Shown: positions 9,233-18,167, counted from the first letter of the stretch. The stretch is DNA of 64,000 nt from DSYU01 sp964437595 (GCA_964437595.1 CAYTHO010000001.1:124001-188000); one strand, 5' to 3'. Made by a program: numbers and translations. Notes: generated from the letters alone by a model not told the origin.

Positions 9233-12200
9233 TTAGGTGATTCCTTCTCCCTTTTCCATTTCCTCTGCTGCACAGGTTTTTAACCGCCCAGCCGCGGCTT
9301 CCACCTCTGCCATCAAACTCCGCGCTGCTTCAAGATCGCCCACCCGGCATTGCTCATCAAGAACGGCAGACAGGCGGGCTAATTGGCGCGCGCTGAAATT
9401 TGCTGCTACGCCTTTTAAATTATGCGCCAGATAAGAGAGCGTTCGGGTATCTCCATTGGCCAGTGCCGCTCGCATTTCTTCAAGCCGCACGGGTAGAGAA
9501 TGGAGAAAATCACTTAATAAATTATAGTAGAAATCTCTGTCATCACTAAATCGGTTTAACGCGCTTTCAACATCCAACGGAACATCATCATTATAACTGG
9601 GTTCTTTTGTTGGCTCGCCGGTTTCTTTGTCACCTGCGTTCTTTGTGTTTTGCTTAAGCGAAAGCGGCTGTGTGGCGCCCGGTGGTGTCGTTTCGGCGGT
9701 TTGGGGTGCTGCTGGTTGGTTCATTTCCGCCCAGCGTTCAATGGCCTGAAATACCTTGCGCGGGTCGAGGGGTTTTGATACATAGTCATCCATGCCCGCA
9801 TCCAGGCAGCGCTGGCGGTCGCCGTGCAGGGCATGCGCCGTCATTGCAATGATCGGTATATGCCGCCCGGCCAGTTCCCCTTCTTGTTCCATTTTTCGGA
9901 TAACCTGTGCTGCTTCAAAGCCATCCATCTCCGGCATCTGTACATCCATAAAGATCAGGTCGTAATGGTTGGTTTTGGCTGCAATGACTGCTTCCAGGCC
10001 GTTTACTGCCAGATCCACGGTGTGTCCCTTGCGGGCCAGCAACGTCCGCGTCATTTTCTGGTTAATCTCGTTATCTTCGGCTAACAGGATGTGCAGCGGT
10101 CTGGTCGTTACCGGCAGTCCGAGCCGCTCGCGGCGTTTTCGCTCAATGCGGTCGTCCGCGCGCTTGCTGCTGAGCACCAGTTCCAGTGTTTCACGAAGCT
10201 GCATTTGTTTGACCGGCTTAATCAAGTACCCGGAGCAGCCCATCTCATTTACTCCACTGAGTTCGTTTCTCCGGCCAATCGAAGTCAGCACAATCACCTT
10301 TACATCTTGTGTTAACGGCTCGCGGCGGATTGACCGCAGCGTTTCCTCGCCATCCATCCCGGGCATTTGCATATCCACCAGCACTACCCGGTAAGGGGCA
10401 TTGGTCAGCAGCCCGCGGAACAGAGCAGGCATCACTTCCAGGCCGCTGGAAACGGTGGCAACGTGGCAGCCAAAGCTTTCCAGCATGCGGCTGAAGACCC
10501 TCCGGTTGGTGGCATTATCGTCCACCACCAACACGCGCACATCGTGCAGGTCAGCATAATCCTGGCTTTCTGCTCGCTCCAAATCCGCCATCTTTTCAAA
10601 CGTAACCGTGAACCAGAATGTACTGCCTTTCCCGGGTTCGCTTTCTACTCCGATGTGTCCGCCCATCATCTCGGATAACTGCTTTGAAATGGTTAACCCC
10701 AGGCCGGTCCCGCCAAAGCGGCGCGTGGTGGAACCATCTGCCTGTACAAAACGCTCAAAAATAGCCTGCTTGCGTTCCAGAGGGATACCAATGCCGGTAT
10801 CCGTAACCGAAAAACGCACCTTCACCAGCGCCTGGTCCGCACTCTGTGAGGTATTGTCCATGGCTTCGTCATCAGTTTCCTCTGCCAGTTCCGTGCGGAT
10901 CAAAATTTCACCGTGCTCGGTAAACTTAATCGCATTTTCCACCAGGTTGACCAGAACCTGGCGCAGCCTGCCAGGGTCGCCCTTTACTATTGTGGGAACA
11001 GCCGGGTCAATAAAAGACACCATTTCCAGGCCTTTGGTTTCGGCGCGGGCCGCTGAGGTTTGTGCTACTCCTTCAACAACATTCAGCAGATCAAAATCCA
11101 CCATTTCCAACTGGAGCTGACCTGCTTCGATCTTGGAGAAGTCGAGGATATCATTAAGAACATTGAGCAGCGCATCCGCGCTGTCTCGCGCGCTGATCAA
11201 GAAGTCGTACTGTTCGTCGGTCATCTCGGTGCCCAGCGCCAGCTCAATCATGCCGATCACGCCGTTCATTGGCGTGCGGATTTCGTGGCTCATGTTTGCC
11301 AGGAATTCGCTCTTGGCGCGGTCGGCCTGTTCTGCTACGCGGCGGGCCTGAACCAGTTCGGTAATATCGTGGAACAGCCAGAGCACGCCCGGCAAATTGC
11401 CTTCAACTGTCAGCGGCACGCCGGATATTTCCATATCCACCATCGTGCCGTCTTTTCGCTGGCGTTGGACGATCGTCTTCACCGCTTCGCCCCGTAGCAC
11501 CCGTTCGGAGGGAGCTGCCAGGCCGTGATTTTTGCCATTGCCTGATTGCCCTGCCAGCAGTTGGTCCAGATTTTTCCCCATCATCTCGCCATGCGTATAA
11601 CCAAACATGCTCTCGAAAGTCGGGTTATACGATTGGATATTCAGGCCCTGGTCCAGAGTAACGATTGCCACAGGGCTGTTATTGACCAGCGTTTGCAGGT
11701 AGTCCTTCTGCTGCCGGATAATGGCCTCACTGCGTTTGCGCTCGGTGATGTCCCGGATGTTAAAAATCGTCCCTTTCTTCTCATCATCGATCTCAATCGG
11801 ATAGTAAGTAATATCCAGCCAGCTGCCCAGTGTTGGGATATACACCTCGCCGTTCAGCGTAACCAGGCGAATAGACGTATCCTGGGCTTTACCCAGCAAA
11901 ACCTGGTCGATTTGCGTGTTTACCAGTTGGTCAAAAGGTGTGTGCAGCAGGTGCGTCGCGGACCGGTTGCACCGGATAATGCGCCCGTGGTTGTCGGCCA
12001 CCAGGATGGCGTCGTGGGCCGCATCAAAGATACTTTCCCACTCGCGCTTGCCGCGCTCCAGAATTTTCTCCAGGTTGTGGCGTTCGGCGTTTTCCTGAAT
12101 GAGCTTGCGTTCCCGGCCAGCAAAGCGGGTGATGTAGTTTTGCGCCTCTTCATTCGCTTGTTCCAGCAGGTCTTGCTTGCGCCCGGCAAGCGCGCCAGCC

Positions 12201-12397
12201 GCCGTCAGGCTGATAGGTACCAGTGCGATCAGGATAAACAGCACCAGGCGCAGCCCTATCGGGTACACCCCCACCACATCGTGGAAGTAACCATACGTCA
12301 TGATGACCCCTGCCATAACAAAAGACAGCCCTAACAGGAGGCCAAGAAGGGCAAACAGGTACACGTTTTTCTTTTGTACAGGTGGCTTTTCAGTCAT
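9233..12397 (-). CDS. Hybrid sensor histidine kinase (PAS-PAS-HisKA-HATPase-REC-REC-HPt)
   Basis: The 1054-residue protein starts with two membrane helices separated by a very short loop. Two PAS domains follow (FDAAHDAILVADNHGRII and NNSPVAIVTLDQG), then HisKA with the H-box EFLANMSHEIRTPMNG. The HATPase domain shows DTGIGIPLE and GTGLGLTISK. Two receivers carry VVLVDMQMPGMDG and LIFMDVQMPEMDG, and a C-terminal HPt has YLAHNLKGVAANFSA. This is a complete phosphorelay in one chain. With almost no external domain, the signal is probably sensed by PAS domains or in the membrane. The start is chosen at ATG 12397, where the helical N-terminus begins; an upstream ATG at 12439 would add 14 residues. 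It is first in the operon ending at 2563. Confidence 0.92.
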   Translation of the reverse strand: MTEKPPVQKKNVYLFALLGLLLGLSFVMAGVIMTYGYFHDVVGVYPIGLRLVLFILIALVPISLTAAGALAGRKQDLLEQANEEAQNYITRFAGRERKLIQENAERHNLEKILERGKREWESIFDAAHDAILVADNHGRIIRCNRSATHLLHTPFDQLVNTQIDQVLLGKAQDTSIRLVTLNGEVYIPTLGSWLDITYYPIEIDDEKKGTIFNIRDITERKRSEAIIRQQKDYLQTLVNNSPVAIVTLDQGLNIQSYNPTFESMFGYTHGEMMGKNLDQLLAGQSGNGKNHGLAAPSERVLRGEAVKTIVQRQRKDGTMVDMEISGVPLTVEGNLPGVLWLFHDITELVQARRVAEQADRAKSEFLANMSHEIRTPMNGVIGMIELALGTEMTDEQYDFLISARDSADALLNVLNDILDFSKIEAGQLQLEMVDFDLLNVVEGVAQTSAARAETKGLEMVSFIDPAVPTIVKGDPGRLRQVLVNLVENAIKFTEHGEILIRTELAEETDDEAMDNTSQSADQALVKVRFSVTDTGIGIPLERKQAIFERFVQADGSTTRRFGGTGLGLTISKQLSEMMGGHIGVESEPGKGSTFWFTVTFEKMADLERAESQDYADLHDVRVLVVDDNATNRRVFSRMLESFGCHVATVSSGLEVMPALFRGLLTNAPYRVVLVDMQMPGMDGEETLRSIRREPLTQDVKVIVLTSIGRRNELSGVNEMGCSGYLIKPVKQMQLRETLELVLSSKRADDRIERKRRERLGLPVTTRPLHILLAEDNEINQKMTRTLLARKGHTVDLAVNGLEAVIAAKTNHYDLIFMDVQMPEMDGFEAAQVIRKMEQEGELAGRHIPIIAMTAHALHGDRQRCLDAGMDDYVSKPLDPRKVFQAIERWAEMNQPAAPQTAETTPPGATQPLSLKQNTKNAGDKETGEPTKEPSYNDDVPLDVESALNRFSDDRDFYYNLLSDFLHSLPVRLEEMRAALANGDTRTLSYLAHNLKGVAANFSARQLARLSAVLDEQCRVGDLEAARSLMAEVEAAAGRLKTCAAEEMEKGEGIT

Positions 12398-12701
12398 AGA
12401 TCGACCGTGTTTGAAGGACGTTCCGCACCGCAGTAACATCCTTCCATTGAGCCGTGGAGATCAACCGATCGGTGCACTCATTATTAACGCTGCTGGATGA
12501 GCAGGATGAACCTTCCAGGCAAAGGCGTTTTCGCGTGGTGCTGCTCCTCTACCTGGCTGAGAGGAATGGGGGAGTGGAAAGATACAAAGTTGTGGAACGG
12601 GTCTTTATGCGGCAAGCAGTCAACATGCTTTCCCCCTTAGCATGATACCTGATGACTTTAGGATTTCCACAAATACTTAACAGGTGAAAGAACCCCTATT
12701 T

Positions 12702-12730
12702 AATTTACAATTGCTGACCGTTGCTGTCAA
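12702..12730 (-). promoter_or_regulatory. Candidate sigma-70-type promoter for the hybrid kinase operon
   Basis: On the minus strand a perfect TTGACA (12730-12725) is followed after 17 bases by TAAATT (12707-12702), four of six matches to TATAAT. It points toward the kinase gene starting at 12397, so transcripts would carry a leader of about 300 bases. Confidence 0.55.
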
Positions 12731-12790
12731 GGTCTAATATTACAAAAAGCCAAACATTTCGGCCTTTTTTACGCTCGAACCTGTACAATT

Positions 12791-12813
12791 AAAATCGTTT
12801 GGGGCGATTTTTT
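12791..12813 (-). terminator. Small hairpin after the LuxR-type gene, possible terminator
   Basis: AAAATCG (12791-12797) pairs with CGATTTT (12805-12811) around a seven-base loop, and U-rich tails would follow in both directions. It lies about 40 bases past the stop of the LuxR-type gene. The stem is short and AT-rich, so termination is uncertain. Confidence 0.4.
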
Positions 12814-12853
12814 GTTACACCTATAGATCGAAATTGATTTATTTTCGTTGATT

Positions 12854-13264
12854 TTATCTATCCCACGCACTGAAGTCCCACCCTTTCAGCATCAATCGCA
12901 GTGCGGCGCGGTCCGTTAGCCCGAACTTGATCAGGGCATGTTCCGCATGGGTCTTAACCGTCTCTGGAGAAATTTGCAGTCTCTTGGCAATTTCACGACT
13001 GGTGTAGTTCAGGCAGATCAGCGCCGTGATTTCCTGCTCGCGCGGGCTCAGGCTCTGCCAGCGCTTCCAGTTTTCTCCCTGAGCCTGGTGATCGCGTAAT
13101 GCCTCTCCCAGAAGATTGTTCGCGATCTCTTCTGGGGTGCGCTGCTCTCGCTCGGCAAGGAACTCAAGCGAGCGCAGGGTATTGACATCCAGCGTGAAAT
13201 TTGCGCCCTGCCTGGGTCTCAACCGGCCCCGGATGGCGTTTATGATCCGTTGAAGGAGAATCAT
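12854..13264 (-). CDS. Small LuxR-type DNA-binding regulator
   Basis: The C-terminal half of this 136-residue protein is a LuxR/GerE helix-turn-helix: LSPREQEITALICLNYTSRE followed by IAKRLQISPETVKTH. The N-terminal half (LDVNTLRSLEFLAEREQRT) has an amphipathic helical look, with IANNLLGEALRDH resembling a ribbon-helix-helix tail. There is no receiver or ligand domain, so the protein probably acts on its own or dimerises through the N-terminal part. Its promoter places the transcription start at the A of the ATG, so the mRNA is probably leaderless. An inverted repeat between it and the divergent kinase-like gene could be its binding site. Its targets are unknown. Confidence 0.82.
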   Translation of the reverse strand: MILLQRIINAIRGRLRPRQGANFTLDVNTLRSLEFLAEREQRTPEEIANNLLGEALRDHQAQGENWKRWQSLSPREQEITALICLNYTSREIAKRLQISPETVKTHAEHALIKFGLTDRAALRLMLKGWDFSAWDR

Positions 13265-13270
13265 ACACCC

Positions 13271-13299
13271 ATTTTATAGAACGCCTGTTCCTATGTCAA
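13271..13299 (-). promoter_or_regulatory. Strong promoter predicted to give a leaderless LuxR-type mRNA
   Basis: On the minus strand TTGACA (13299-13294) and TAAAAT (13276-13271) are separated by exactly 17 bases. Only six bases separate the -10 box from the ATG at 13264, so the expected start nucleotide is the A of the start codon. No Shine-Dalgarno can exist on such a transcript. Confidence 0.75.
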
Positions 13300-13351
13300 T
13301 ATGGGGCCGTAAAAGATGCGTAAAATTTGAGTGAGAATGTACGCCCCATAT
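13299..13351. promoter_or_regulatory. Nine-base inverted repeat between divergent genes, candidate operator
   Basis: ATATGGGGC (13299-13307) recurs as GCCCCATAT (13343-13351), 35 bases apart. The similarity extends to ATATGGGGC(C)GTA. The left copy touches the -35 box of the LuxR-type gene and the right copy lies four bases from the -10 box of the divergent gene, a good position to control both. Confidence 0.45.
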
Positions 13352-13354
13352 GCG

Positions 13355-13360
13355 TATAAT
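13355..13360 (+). promoter_or_regulatory. TATAAT -10 box giving a leaderless start at 13367
   Basis: A perfect TATAAT is followed by six bases and then the ATG at 13367, the same geometry as the divergent gene. I see no good -35 box, which would fit activation by a regulator bound at the adjacent inverted repeat. Confidence 0.55.
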
Positions 13361-13366
13361 TACCCC

Positions 13367-14350
13367 ATGCACCCCCTCTCAGCGTTGGAAGATCTGGAGG
13401 CATACTGCCGCCTGTTCACCGACATCCCCTTATGGGCGCCTTATGTTCGAGAAGTTTGCGCCAGGCACCATCTCTCCTGTGACGATGTGCACACTGGCGT
13501 GCCTGGCACCTGCCCGGTTTTTCTGGTTTCCGTGGCCGGCGCCAGGCGTTGGGTGGTCAAATTCTTTGGCCGATTATTTGATGGCGTCCAATGTTTTGCC
13601 GCTGAACGAGAAGCTGGCCGGCTCGTAGGGCAGGACCCGCGCATTCGCACGGCTGGCCTGGTTGCCACTGGTGAGCTTGGCGGAGAGGGCTGGCCCTGGC
13701 CTTACCTGGTTTTTGATTATATTCAGGGTGTTAGCATCGGCGAGGTGCTCGAGCAGGTAGCGCCGGAAGACCGTTTGCGCGCCGCGCGCGAGCTTGGGGA
13801 TACCGTGCGCCGCATCCATGCCCTCCCGCTGCAGGGTTCTACCGTTTTCCCCAACAGCTTTGAAACCTACCTGCGCTTTCTCGAGGATCAGCGTGTTGAG
13901 GTTGCTGCTCGTCATTACCAGTGGGGCAGCCTGCCTGCGCATCTGGTGGCGCAGATCGATGCTTTTCTTCCCCCTCTCGATACTCTGTTGGGTAGCGCCC
14001 GCACACCCCATCTTATTCACGCCGACCTGACCCGCGATCACCTGCTTGGCCGTTTGGAAAACGGTCGCTGGACCAGCCTGGCCGTGATCGATTTTGGCGA
14101 TGCCATGACCGGCTCTTTCTATTATGAGCTTGCCGCCCTGCACCTCGACCTGTTTGCCGGCGACTCTCGCTTGCTGGCTGCCTTTCTGGACGCTTATCAC
14201 CTGCCTGCCGCGCAGCGTGCGGATCTTCCCCGCCGGGCGCTGGCTACTGCGCTGCTGCACCAGTTCAACGTGTTTGCCGCGCTGCCGCCCGCCGTGCTGC
14301 AGACGGATACTCTCCATACCCTGGCGCAGCGTTTGTGGGGAAGCTCATAA
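13367..14350 (+). CDS. Aminoglycoside phosphotransferase (APH)-fold kinase-like protein
   Basis: The 327-residue protein has the APH/choline-kinase fold. A nucleotide-binding lobe (FLVSVAGARRWVVKFFG) comes first, then PWPYLVFDYIQGVSIGEVL. The catalytic loop is LIHADLTRDHLLG and the metal-binding segment VIDFGDAMTGSFYYELA. The Brenner motif normally reads HGDLHxxN; here the catalytic Asp is kept and the Asn position is His, a variant seen in some family members. It probably phosphorylates a small molecule or protein in the cytoplasm, and antibiotic resistance should not be assumed. The start at ATG 13367 is chosen from the leaderless promoter; a GTG at 13331 would lie upstream of the predicted transcript start. 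Confidence 0.8.
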   Translation: MHPLSALEDLEAYCRLFTDIPLWAPYVREVCARHHLSCDDVHTGVPGTCPVFLVSVAGARRWVVKFFGRLFDGVQCFAAEREAGRLVGQDPRIRTAGLVATGELGGEGWPWPYLVFDYIQGVSIGEVLEQVAPEDRLRAARELGDTVRRIHALPLQGSTVFPNSFETYLRFLEDQRVEVAARHYQWGSLPAHLVAQIDAFLPPLDTLLGSARTPHLIHADLTRDHLLGRLENGRWTSLAVIDFGDAMTGSFYYELAALHLDLFAGDSRLLAAFLDAYHLPAAQRADLPRRALATALLHQFNVFAALPPAVLQTDTLHTLAQRLWGSS

Positions 14351-14364
14351 TTTTTTTTATTTCT

Positions 14365-15444
14365 CTAAATGCGCTCAGGCGGCTCGACCGGCTGGTAAGG
14401 CATGCGGAAAAAGCCGTATACCATTTGTTCGGCGAGTACGGCGCGCCTCTTCCCTCTTTCAACTGTTGACAGTCCGTACAGCGGCTTCCCCTCGCTCTCC
14501 CCTACCTGTACCTTTTCGGCGTGCAGGATAACATCATCATTGTCGGGCTCGTTCGGGTCATAAATGCGCACATCCATTGAGCCGTCCGCATTCTGCTGAT
14601 ACCCGTACGCCAGTACCTGGTGGTTATTCCATATATTTTGGGCAATTTCTCGCGCGCCTTCCCCTTTTTGATAAATGAGTCCCAGCGGCGCCAGGCGTTG
14701 TTGGTCGAGTAAATCGTGGATCTCCTGGTATTCACCCAAAGTGAGCGCGAACGTGCCATTTGGACCGGAGTCTGGCAGCGCCATCCAGCGGGCAAACTGC
14801 AGCACCGATTCCCCCATAGCAAAACTGTCGATTGCCCGCCGGAACAGGTAGCGTTGGAAAACGGACCCGGTTTTAGGTACCTCCTTGGTTTCGGGGGCTT
14901 TTCTCCCTGCCAGCAGAAAATCGTACGCTGCCGCTGACATCCCTCCGCACAATCCATAATAGCTGTTTACCTTTGGAGACACGAAAGGGATGCTGAACGG
15001 CAGCATGAAACCGGAAAACAAGTTCGGGAAGCGAAAACCGTCTCGGGTAGGAATAAATTCAACGGGCGTGGTTTCGGGCAGTAAAAATTGGTCCTGGAAT
15101 AGGCTGATATGGGCTGTATGCATCCGGTTCTGTCCTTCGTGAGAATACTGGAATTGCAGGTACGGCGCGTAAATATCCAGCAAATCGGGAAAGCGCAGCC
15201 CGGCGGAGGCATCGTCTCTGTCCGCTGGCCGGCGCAGGCCCATGAACGGGATGTTGGCAAAATCGATATACCTCCCCGGCTCATAGGTAACGACAAACCT
15301 TCCCCGGCTGTCGGTGCATCCCGGCGTAATGGTCAGGTCATCATCCCCTTTTCCGGGAGTATCCTTGTCGAACACGCGCACTTCCACGTTTTTCGCTGCC
15401 CGCCCATTTGCGTACCGCACTTTTCCGCTGATTTCAGATGCCAT
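14365..15444 (-). CDS. Papain-fold-like protein with an N-terminal transthyretin-like domain
   Basis: I know no characterised member. The 359-residue protein starts with a beta-rich segment, SGKVRYANGRAAKNVEVRVF, like the transthyretin/carboxypeptidase-regulatory fold, and includes DTPGKGDDD. The C-terminal part shows papain-like landmarks in order: C166 in YGLCGGMSAAAYDF, H275 in NNHQVLAYGYQ, and D296/N298 in IYDPNEPD. Proteolytic or transferase activity is therefore plausible but unproven. There is no signal peptide. The ATG at 15444 has GGAGGT four bases upstream, whereas an upstream in-frame ATG at 15498 lacks a ribosome site. It converges with the kinase-like gene (14-base gap) and diverges from the ATPase gene. 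Confidence 0.62.
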   Translation of the reverse strand: MASEISGKVRYANGRAAKNVEVRVFDKDTPGKGDDDLTITPGCTDSRGRFVVTYEPGRYIDFANIPFMGLRRPADRDDASAGLRFPDLLDIYAPYLQFQYSHEGQNRMHTAHISLFQDQFLLPETTPVEFIPTRDGFRFPNLFSGFMLPFSIPFVSPKVNSYYGLCGGMSAAAYDFLLAGRKAPETKEVPKTGSVFQRYLFRRAIDSFAMGESVLQFARWMALPDSGPNGTFALTLGEYQEIHDLLDQQRLAPLGLIYQKGEGAREIAQNIWNNHQVLAYGYQQNADGSMDVRIYDPNEPDNDDVILHAEKVQVGESEGKPLYGLSTVERGKRRAVLAEQMVYGFFRMPYQPVEPPERI

Positions 15445-15663
15445 ATCTACCTCCATCATTGTGCTGTTGCCCATCACGTTACGGAAGCCGTATTCCAATT
15501 ATTATCATTCTACATTGCGGTCCATGTTATTTCGAGTACTTGGCAATAGTTTCATTACAGACTCTTCATGCCCATTCTCGGCTGGTCTCCTTCTCAATTT
15601 GCTATTTTTCTTCATATTTACTAAACTATAGTTACCTGTTCCCAATACGAGAGGAGAGAAAAG

Positions 15664-18147
15664 ATGCAGGAATACGAAAAACTGGGTGCATTCTTTCTAG
15701 GGAAAGAATACGACCTGCAAACAAAAAAAGCCAACGATAACCTGATATTATATGATTCGAAAGATCTGGTCACGCATGCCGTAGTATTGGGCATGACCGG
15801 CTCGGGCAAAACGGGTTTGTGCGTAGGGTTGATTGAAGAAGCGGCGATTGATGGCATTCCATCCATCCTGATCGATCCCAAAGGCGATCTGTGCAACTTG
15901 CTGCTCACCTTCCCATCCCTGTCGCCGCAGGATTTCTTACCCTGGATTAACCAGGATGAAGCGCGCCAGAAAGGCCTGTCGCCGCAGGACTACGCCGCCA
16001 AGCAGGCCAAGCAGTGGACCGATGGCCTGGCATCCTGGGGGCAGGATGGCGCGCGCATCCAGCGCCTGCGCGACTCGGCTGATTTTCGTATTTATACCCC
16101 TGCCTCCAACGCTGGCATCCCGGTCTCCATTCTCAAGTCTTTTGCTGCCCCGCCTCCTCAGGTGATGGATGATGCCGAGATGATTCGCGAGCGCATCTCT
16201 ACCACCGTCACCAGCCTGCTGGGCCTCACCGGCATCGAGGCTGACCCGGTGCAGAGCCGCGAGTTTATCCTGCTCTCCAATATTATCGATTATATGTGGC
16301 GCCAGGGCCGGGATTTGGACCTGGGCCAGTTGATTACCCTGGTGCAGAATCCACCCATAACCAAGATTGGCGTGCTGGACCTGGAGTCGTTTTATCCCTC
16401 CAAAGATCGCTTCGGGCTGGTCATGGCGCTCAACAACCTGCTGGCCTCGCCCGGCTTCAGCGCCTGGCTGGAAGGCGATCCGCTGGATATCGGCTCTATC
16501 CTCTATACCCCGCAGGGTAAGCCCCGCGTGGCTATTTTCTCCATCGCCCACCTGAACGATGCGCAGCGTATGTTCTTTGTATCGCTTCTGCTGAACCAGG
16601 TGCTCGGCTGGATGCGTGCGCAGCCCGGTACCACCAGCCTGCGCGCCCTGCTGTATATGGATGAAATCTTTGGCTACCTGCCGCCGTTGAGCAATCCGCC
16701 TTCGAAGTTGCCTATGCTGACCCTGCTCAAGCAGGCCCGCGCCTTTGGTCTCGGCTTGGTGCTGGCGACCCAAAACCCGGTCGACCTGGACTATAAAGCC
16801 CTCTCCAACGCGGGCACGTGGTTCATCGGTCGCTTGCAGACGGAACGTGATAAAGCCCGTGTTCTGGATGGGCTGGAAGGCGCATCGGTCGCCGCGGGCT
16901 CAGGCTTTGACCGCAAGAGTATGGACCAGTTGATCTCCGGGTTAGGCAGCCGGGTCTTCTTGCTCAACAACACCCACGAAGATGAGCCGGTGGTGATGAC
17001 CACTCGCTGGGTGCTCTCTTACCTGCCCGGCCCGCTCACCCGCGAGCAAATCCGCACGCTGATGGCGCCGGTAAAGGCGGCAGGTACAACCGCCGGAGCA
17101 GGTGCGCCGTCTTTCGCCGCCAGCGCAGCCCCGGCTGCAGCGGCAGCGCCCGTTTCGGCTGCTGCCCCTCGGCCTGCGGCCCATGCGATCGATTCAGCCG
17201 CACAGGCTCCGGCCCTGCCCCCCGACGTTCCCCAGTGCTACCTGCCCACCCGCGGGCGGGCGCCAGCCGGTTCCACTCTCGTCTACCAGCCGCGCATTAT
17301 GGGTGTTGCCCGAGTGGCCTTTGCGGAAACCAAGTCGCGCGTGAATATGCTGAAGGAATATCAGTACGTCACAAAAGTTGAAGACGCCGCCATTCCAGTG
17401 GAGTGGGAGGGCGCCGAAACGATCGAGGTCGCCATATCCGACCTGGACCGCCGGCCCGCGGATGTGGAGGGCGCGCGCTTTGCCACGCTGCCCAGCATCG
17501 CCGGGCAGGCGCGCAGCTATTCTGCCTGGGAACGTGAATTTGCCACCTGGTTGTACAGTTCGCAGGCAATCGAACTGCTTTACAGCCCCGCTTATAAACT
17601 GTATTCCAAAGTGGGCGAGGAAGAACGCGATTTTCGTGCTCGCCTGGCCCAGAGCGCACGTGAAAACCGTGATGATATGGTGGAGAAACTGCGCAAGAAG
17701 TATGCGCCCAAGATCACGACCCTAAAGGATCGCCTGCGTAGAGCCGAGCAAACCGTAGCAAAGGAAAAAGAACAGGCCCGTCAGGCCGGTCTGCAGACAG
17801 CCATTTCGATCGGCGCCACACTGTTGGGTGCTTTTACCGGGCGGAAGAGTTCCGCGCGCAGCGGCGCAACCTCTGCTGCCCGCGGCATTGGCCGGTCGAT
17901 GAGCCAGAGTTCGGATGTTGGCCGGGCGGAGGAGTCGGTAGAAGCGATCCAGAAACAACTGGCCGACTTAAACGCCGAGTTTGAAGCCGAATCGGCTGAA
18001 TTGGCCTCCCGCATTGACCCAACCAGTGAGGCGTTAGAAACCTTAACCATCCGCCCCAAGAAGGCAGATATCAATGTGCAGTTGCTTACGCTGGCCTGGG
18101 TGCCCTACTGGCAGGACGAAACCGGCGGGCGCGAACCGGCCTGGTAA
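15664..18147 (+). CDS. HerA/FtsK-like P-loop ATPase with a C-terminal coiled coil
   Basis: The 827-residue cytoplasmic protein has Walker A GMTGSGKTGLCVGLIEEA near residue 40, and SILIDPKGDLCNLL next to it. Walker B is ALLYMDEIFGYLPP, followed by LLKQARAFGLGLVLATQNP. These are typical of the HerA/DUF87 branch of FtsK-like motor ATPases. An Ala/Pro-rich linker (about 475-525) precedes a second domain and then a long helical coiled-coil region (about 650-800) with an internal Ala/Gly-rich hydrophobic stretch. HerA relatives translocate DNA or remodel protein complexes. GAGGAGAG precedes the ATG. Two genes for a LysM coiled-coil protein and a DhaL-like protein follow on the same strand. Its substrate is unknown. 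Confidence 0.85.
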   Translation: MQEYEKLGAFFLGKEYDLQTKKANDNLILYDSKDLVTHAVVLGMTGSGKTGLCVGLIEEAAIDGIPSILIDPKGDLCNLLLTFPSLSPQDFLPWINQDEARQKGLSPQDYAAKQAKQWTDGLASWGQDGARIQRLRDSADFRIYTPASNAGIPVSILKSFAAPPPQVMDDAEMIRERISTTVTSLLGLTGIEADPVQSREFILLSNIIDYMWRQGRDLDLGQLITLVQNPPITKIGVLDLESFYPSKDRFGLVMALNNLLASPGFSAWLEGDPLDIGSILYTPQGKPRVAIFSIAHLNDAQRMFFVSLLLNQVLGWMRAQPGTTSLRALLYMDEIFGYLPPLSNPPSKLPMLTLLKQARAFGLGLVLATQNPVDLDYKALSNAGTWFIGRLQTERDKARVLDGLEGASVAAGSGFDRKSMDQLISGLGSRVFLLNNTHEDEPVVMTTRWVLSYLPGPLTREQIRTLMAPVKAAGTTAGAGAPSFAASAAPAAAAAPVSAAAPRPAAHAIDSAAQAPALPPDVPQCYLPTRGRAPAGSTLVYQPRIMGVARVAFAETKSRVNMLKEYQYVTKVEDAAIPVEWEGAETIEVAISDLDRRPADVEGARFATLPSIAGQARSYSAWEREFATWLYSSQAIELLYSPAYKLYSKVGEEERDFRARLAQSARENRDDMVEKLRKKYAPKITTLKDRLRRAEQTVAKEKEQARQAGLQTAISIGATLLGAFTGRKSSARSGATSAARGIGRSMSQSSDVGRAEESVEAIQKQLADLNAEFEAESAELASRIDPTSEALETLTIRPKKADINVQLLTLAWVPYWQDETGGREPAW

Positions 18148-18167
18148 AGCTTAGCTTCCGCGGATGG

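Larger units (their letters stand above)
12398..12853. other. 456-base intergenic region with a long leader on the minus strand
   Basis: I see no convincing gene here. A 63-codon frame on the plus strand (12454-12645) has no ribosome site and no recognisable content. The region holds a minus-strand promoter at 12702-12730, which implies a leader of roughly 300 bases before the hybrid kinase start. That leader contains small hairpins, such as CATGCT pairing with AGCATG near 12624-12645 and a CCTCT/AGAGG pair near 12545-12565. They match no riboswitch consensus I know. Confidence 0.5.

Noticed and set aside
12454..12645. A 63-codon plus-strand ORF in the leader region
   Set aside because: No ribosome site, no promoter and no recognisable composition.
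15937..16773. A 278-codon minus-strand frame opposite the ATPase gene
   Set aside because: It lies within the Walker-motif coding region of the plus-strand ATPase and shows only Arg/Gln-rich shadow composition.
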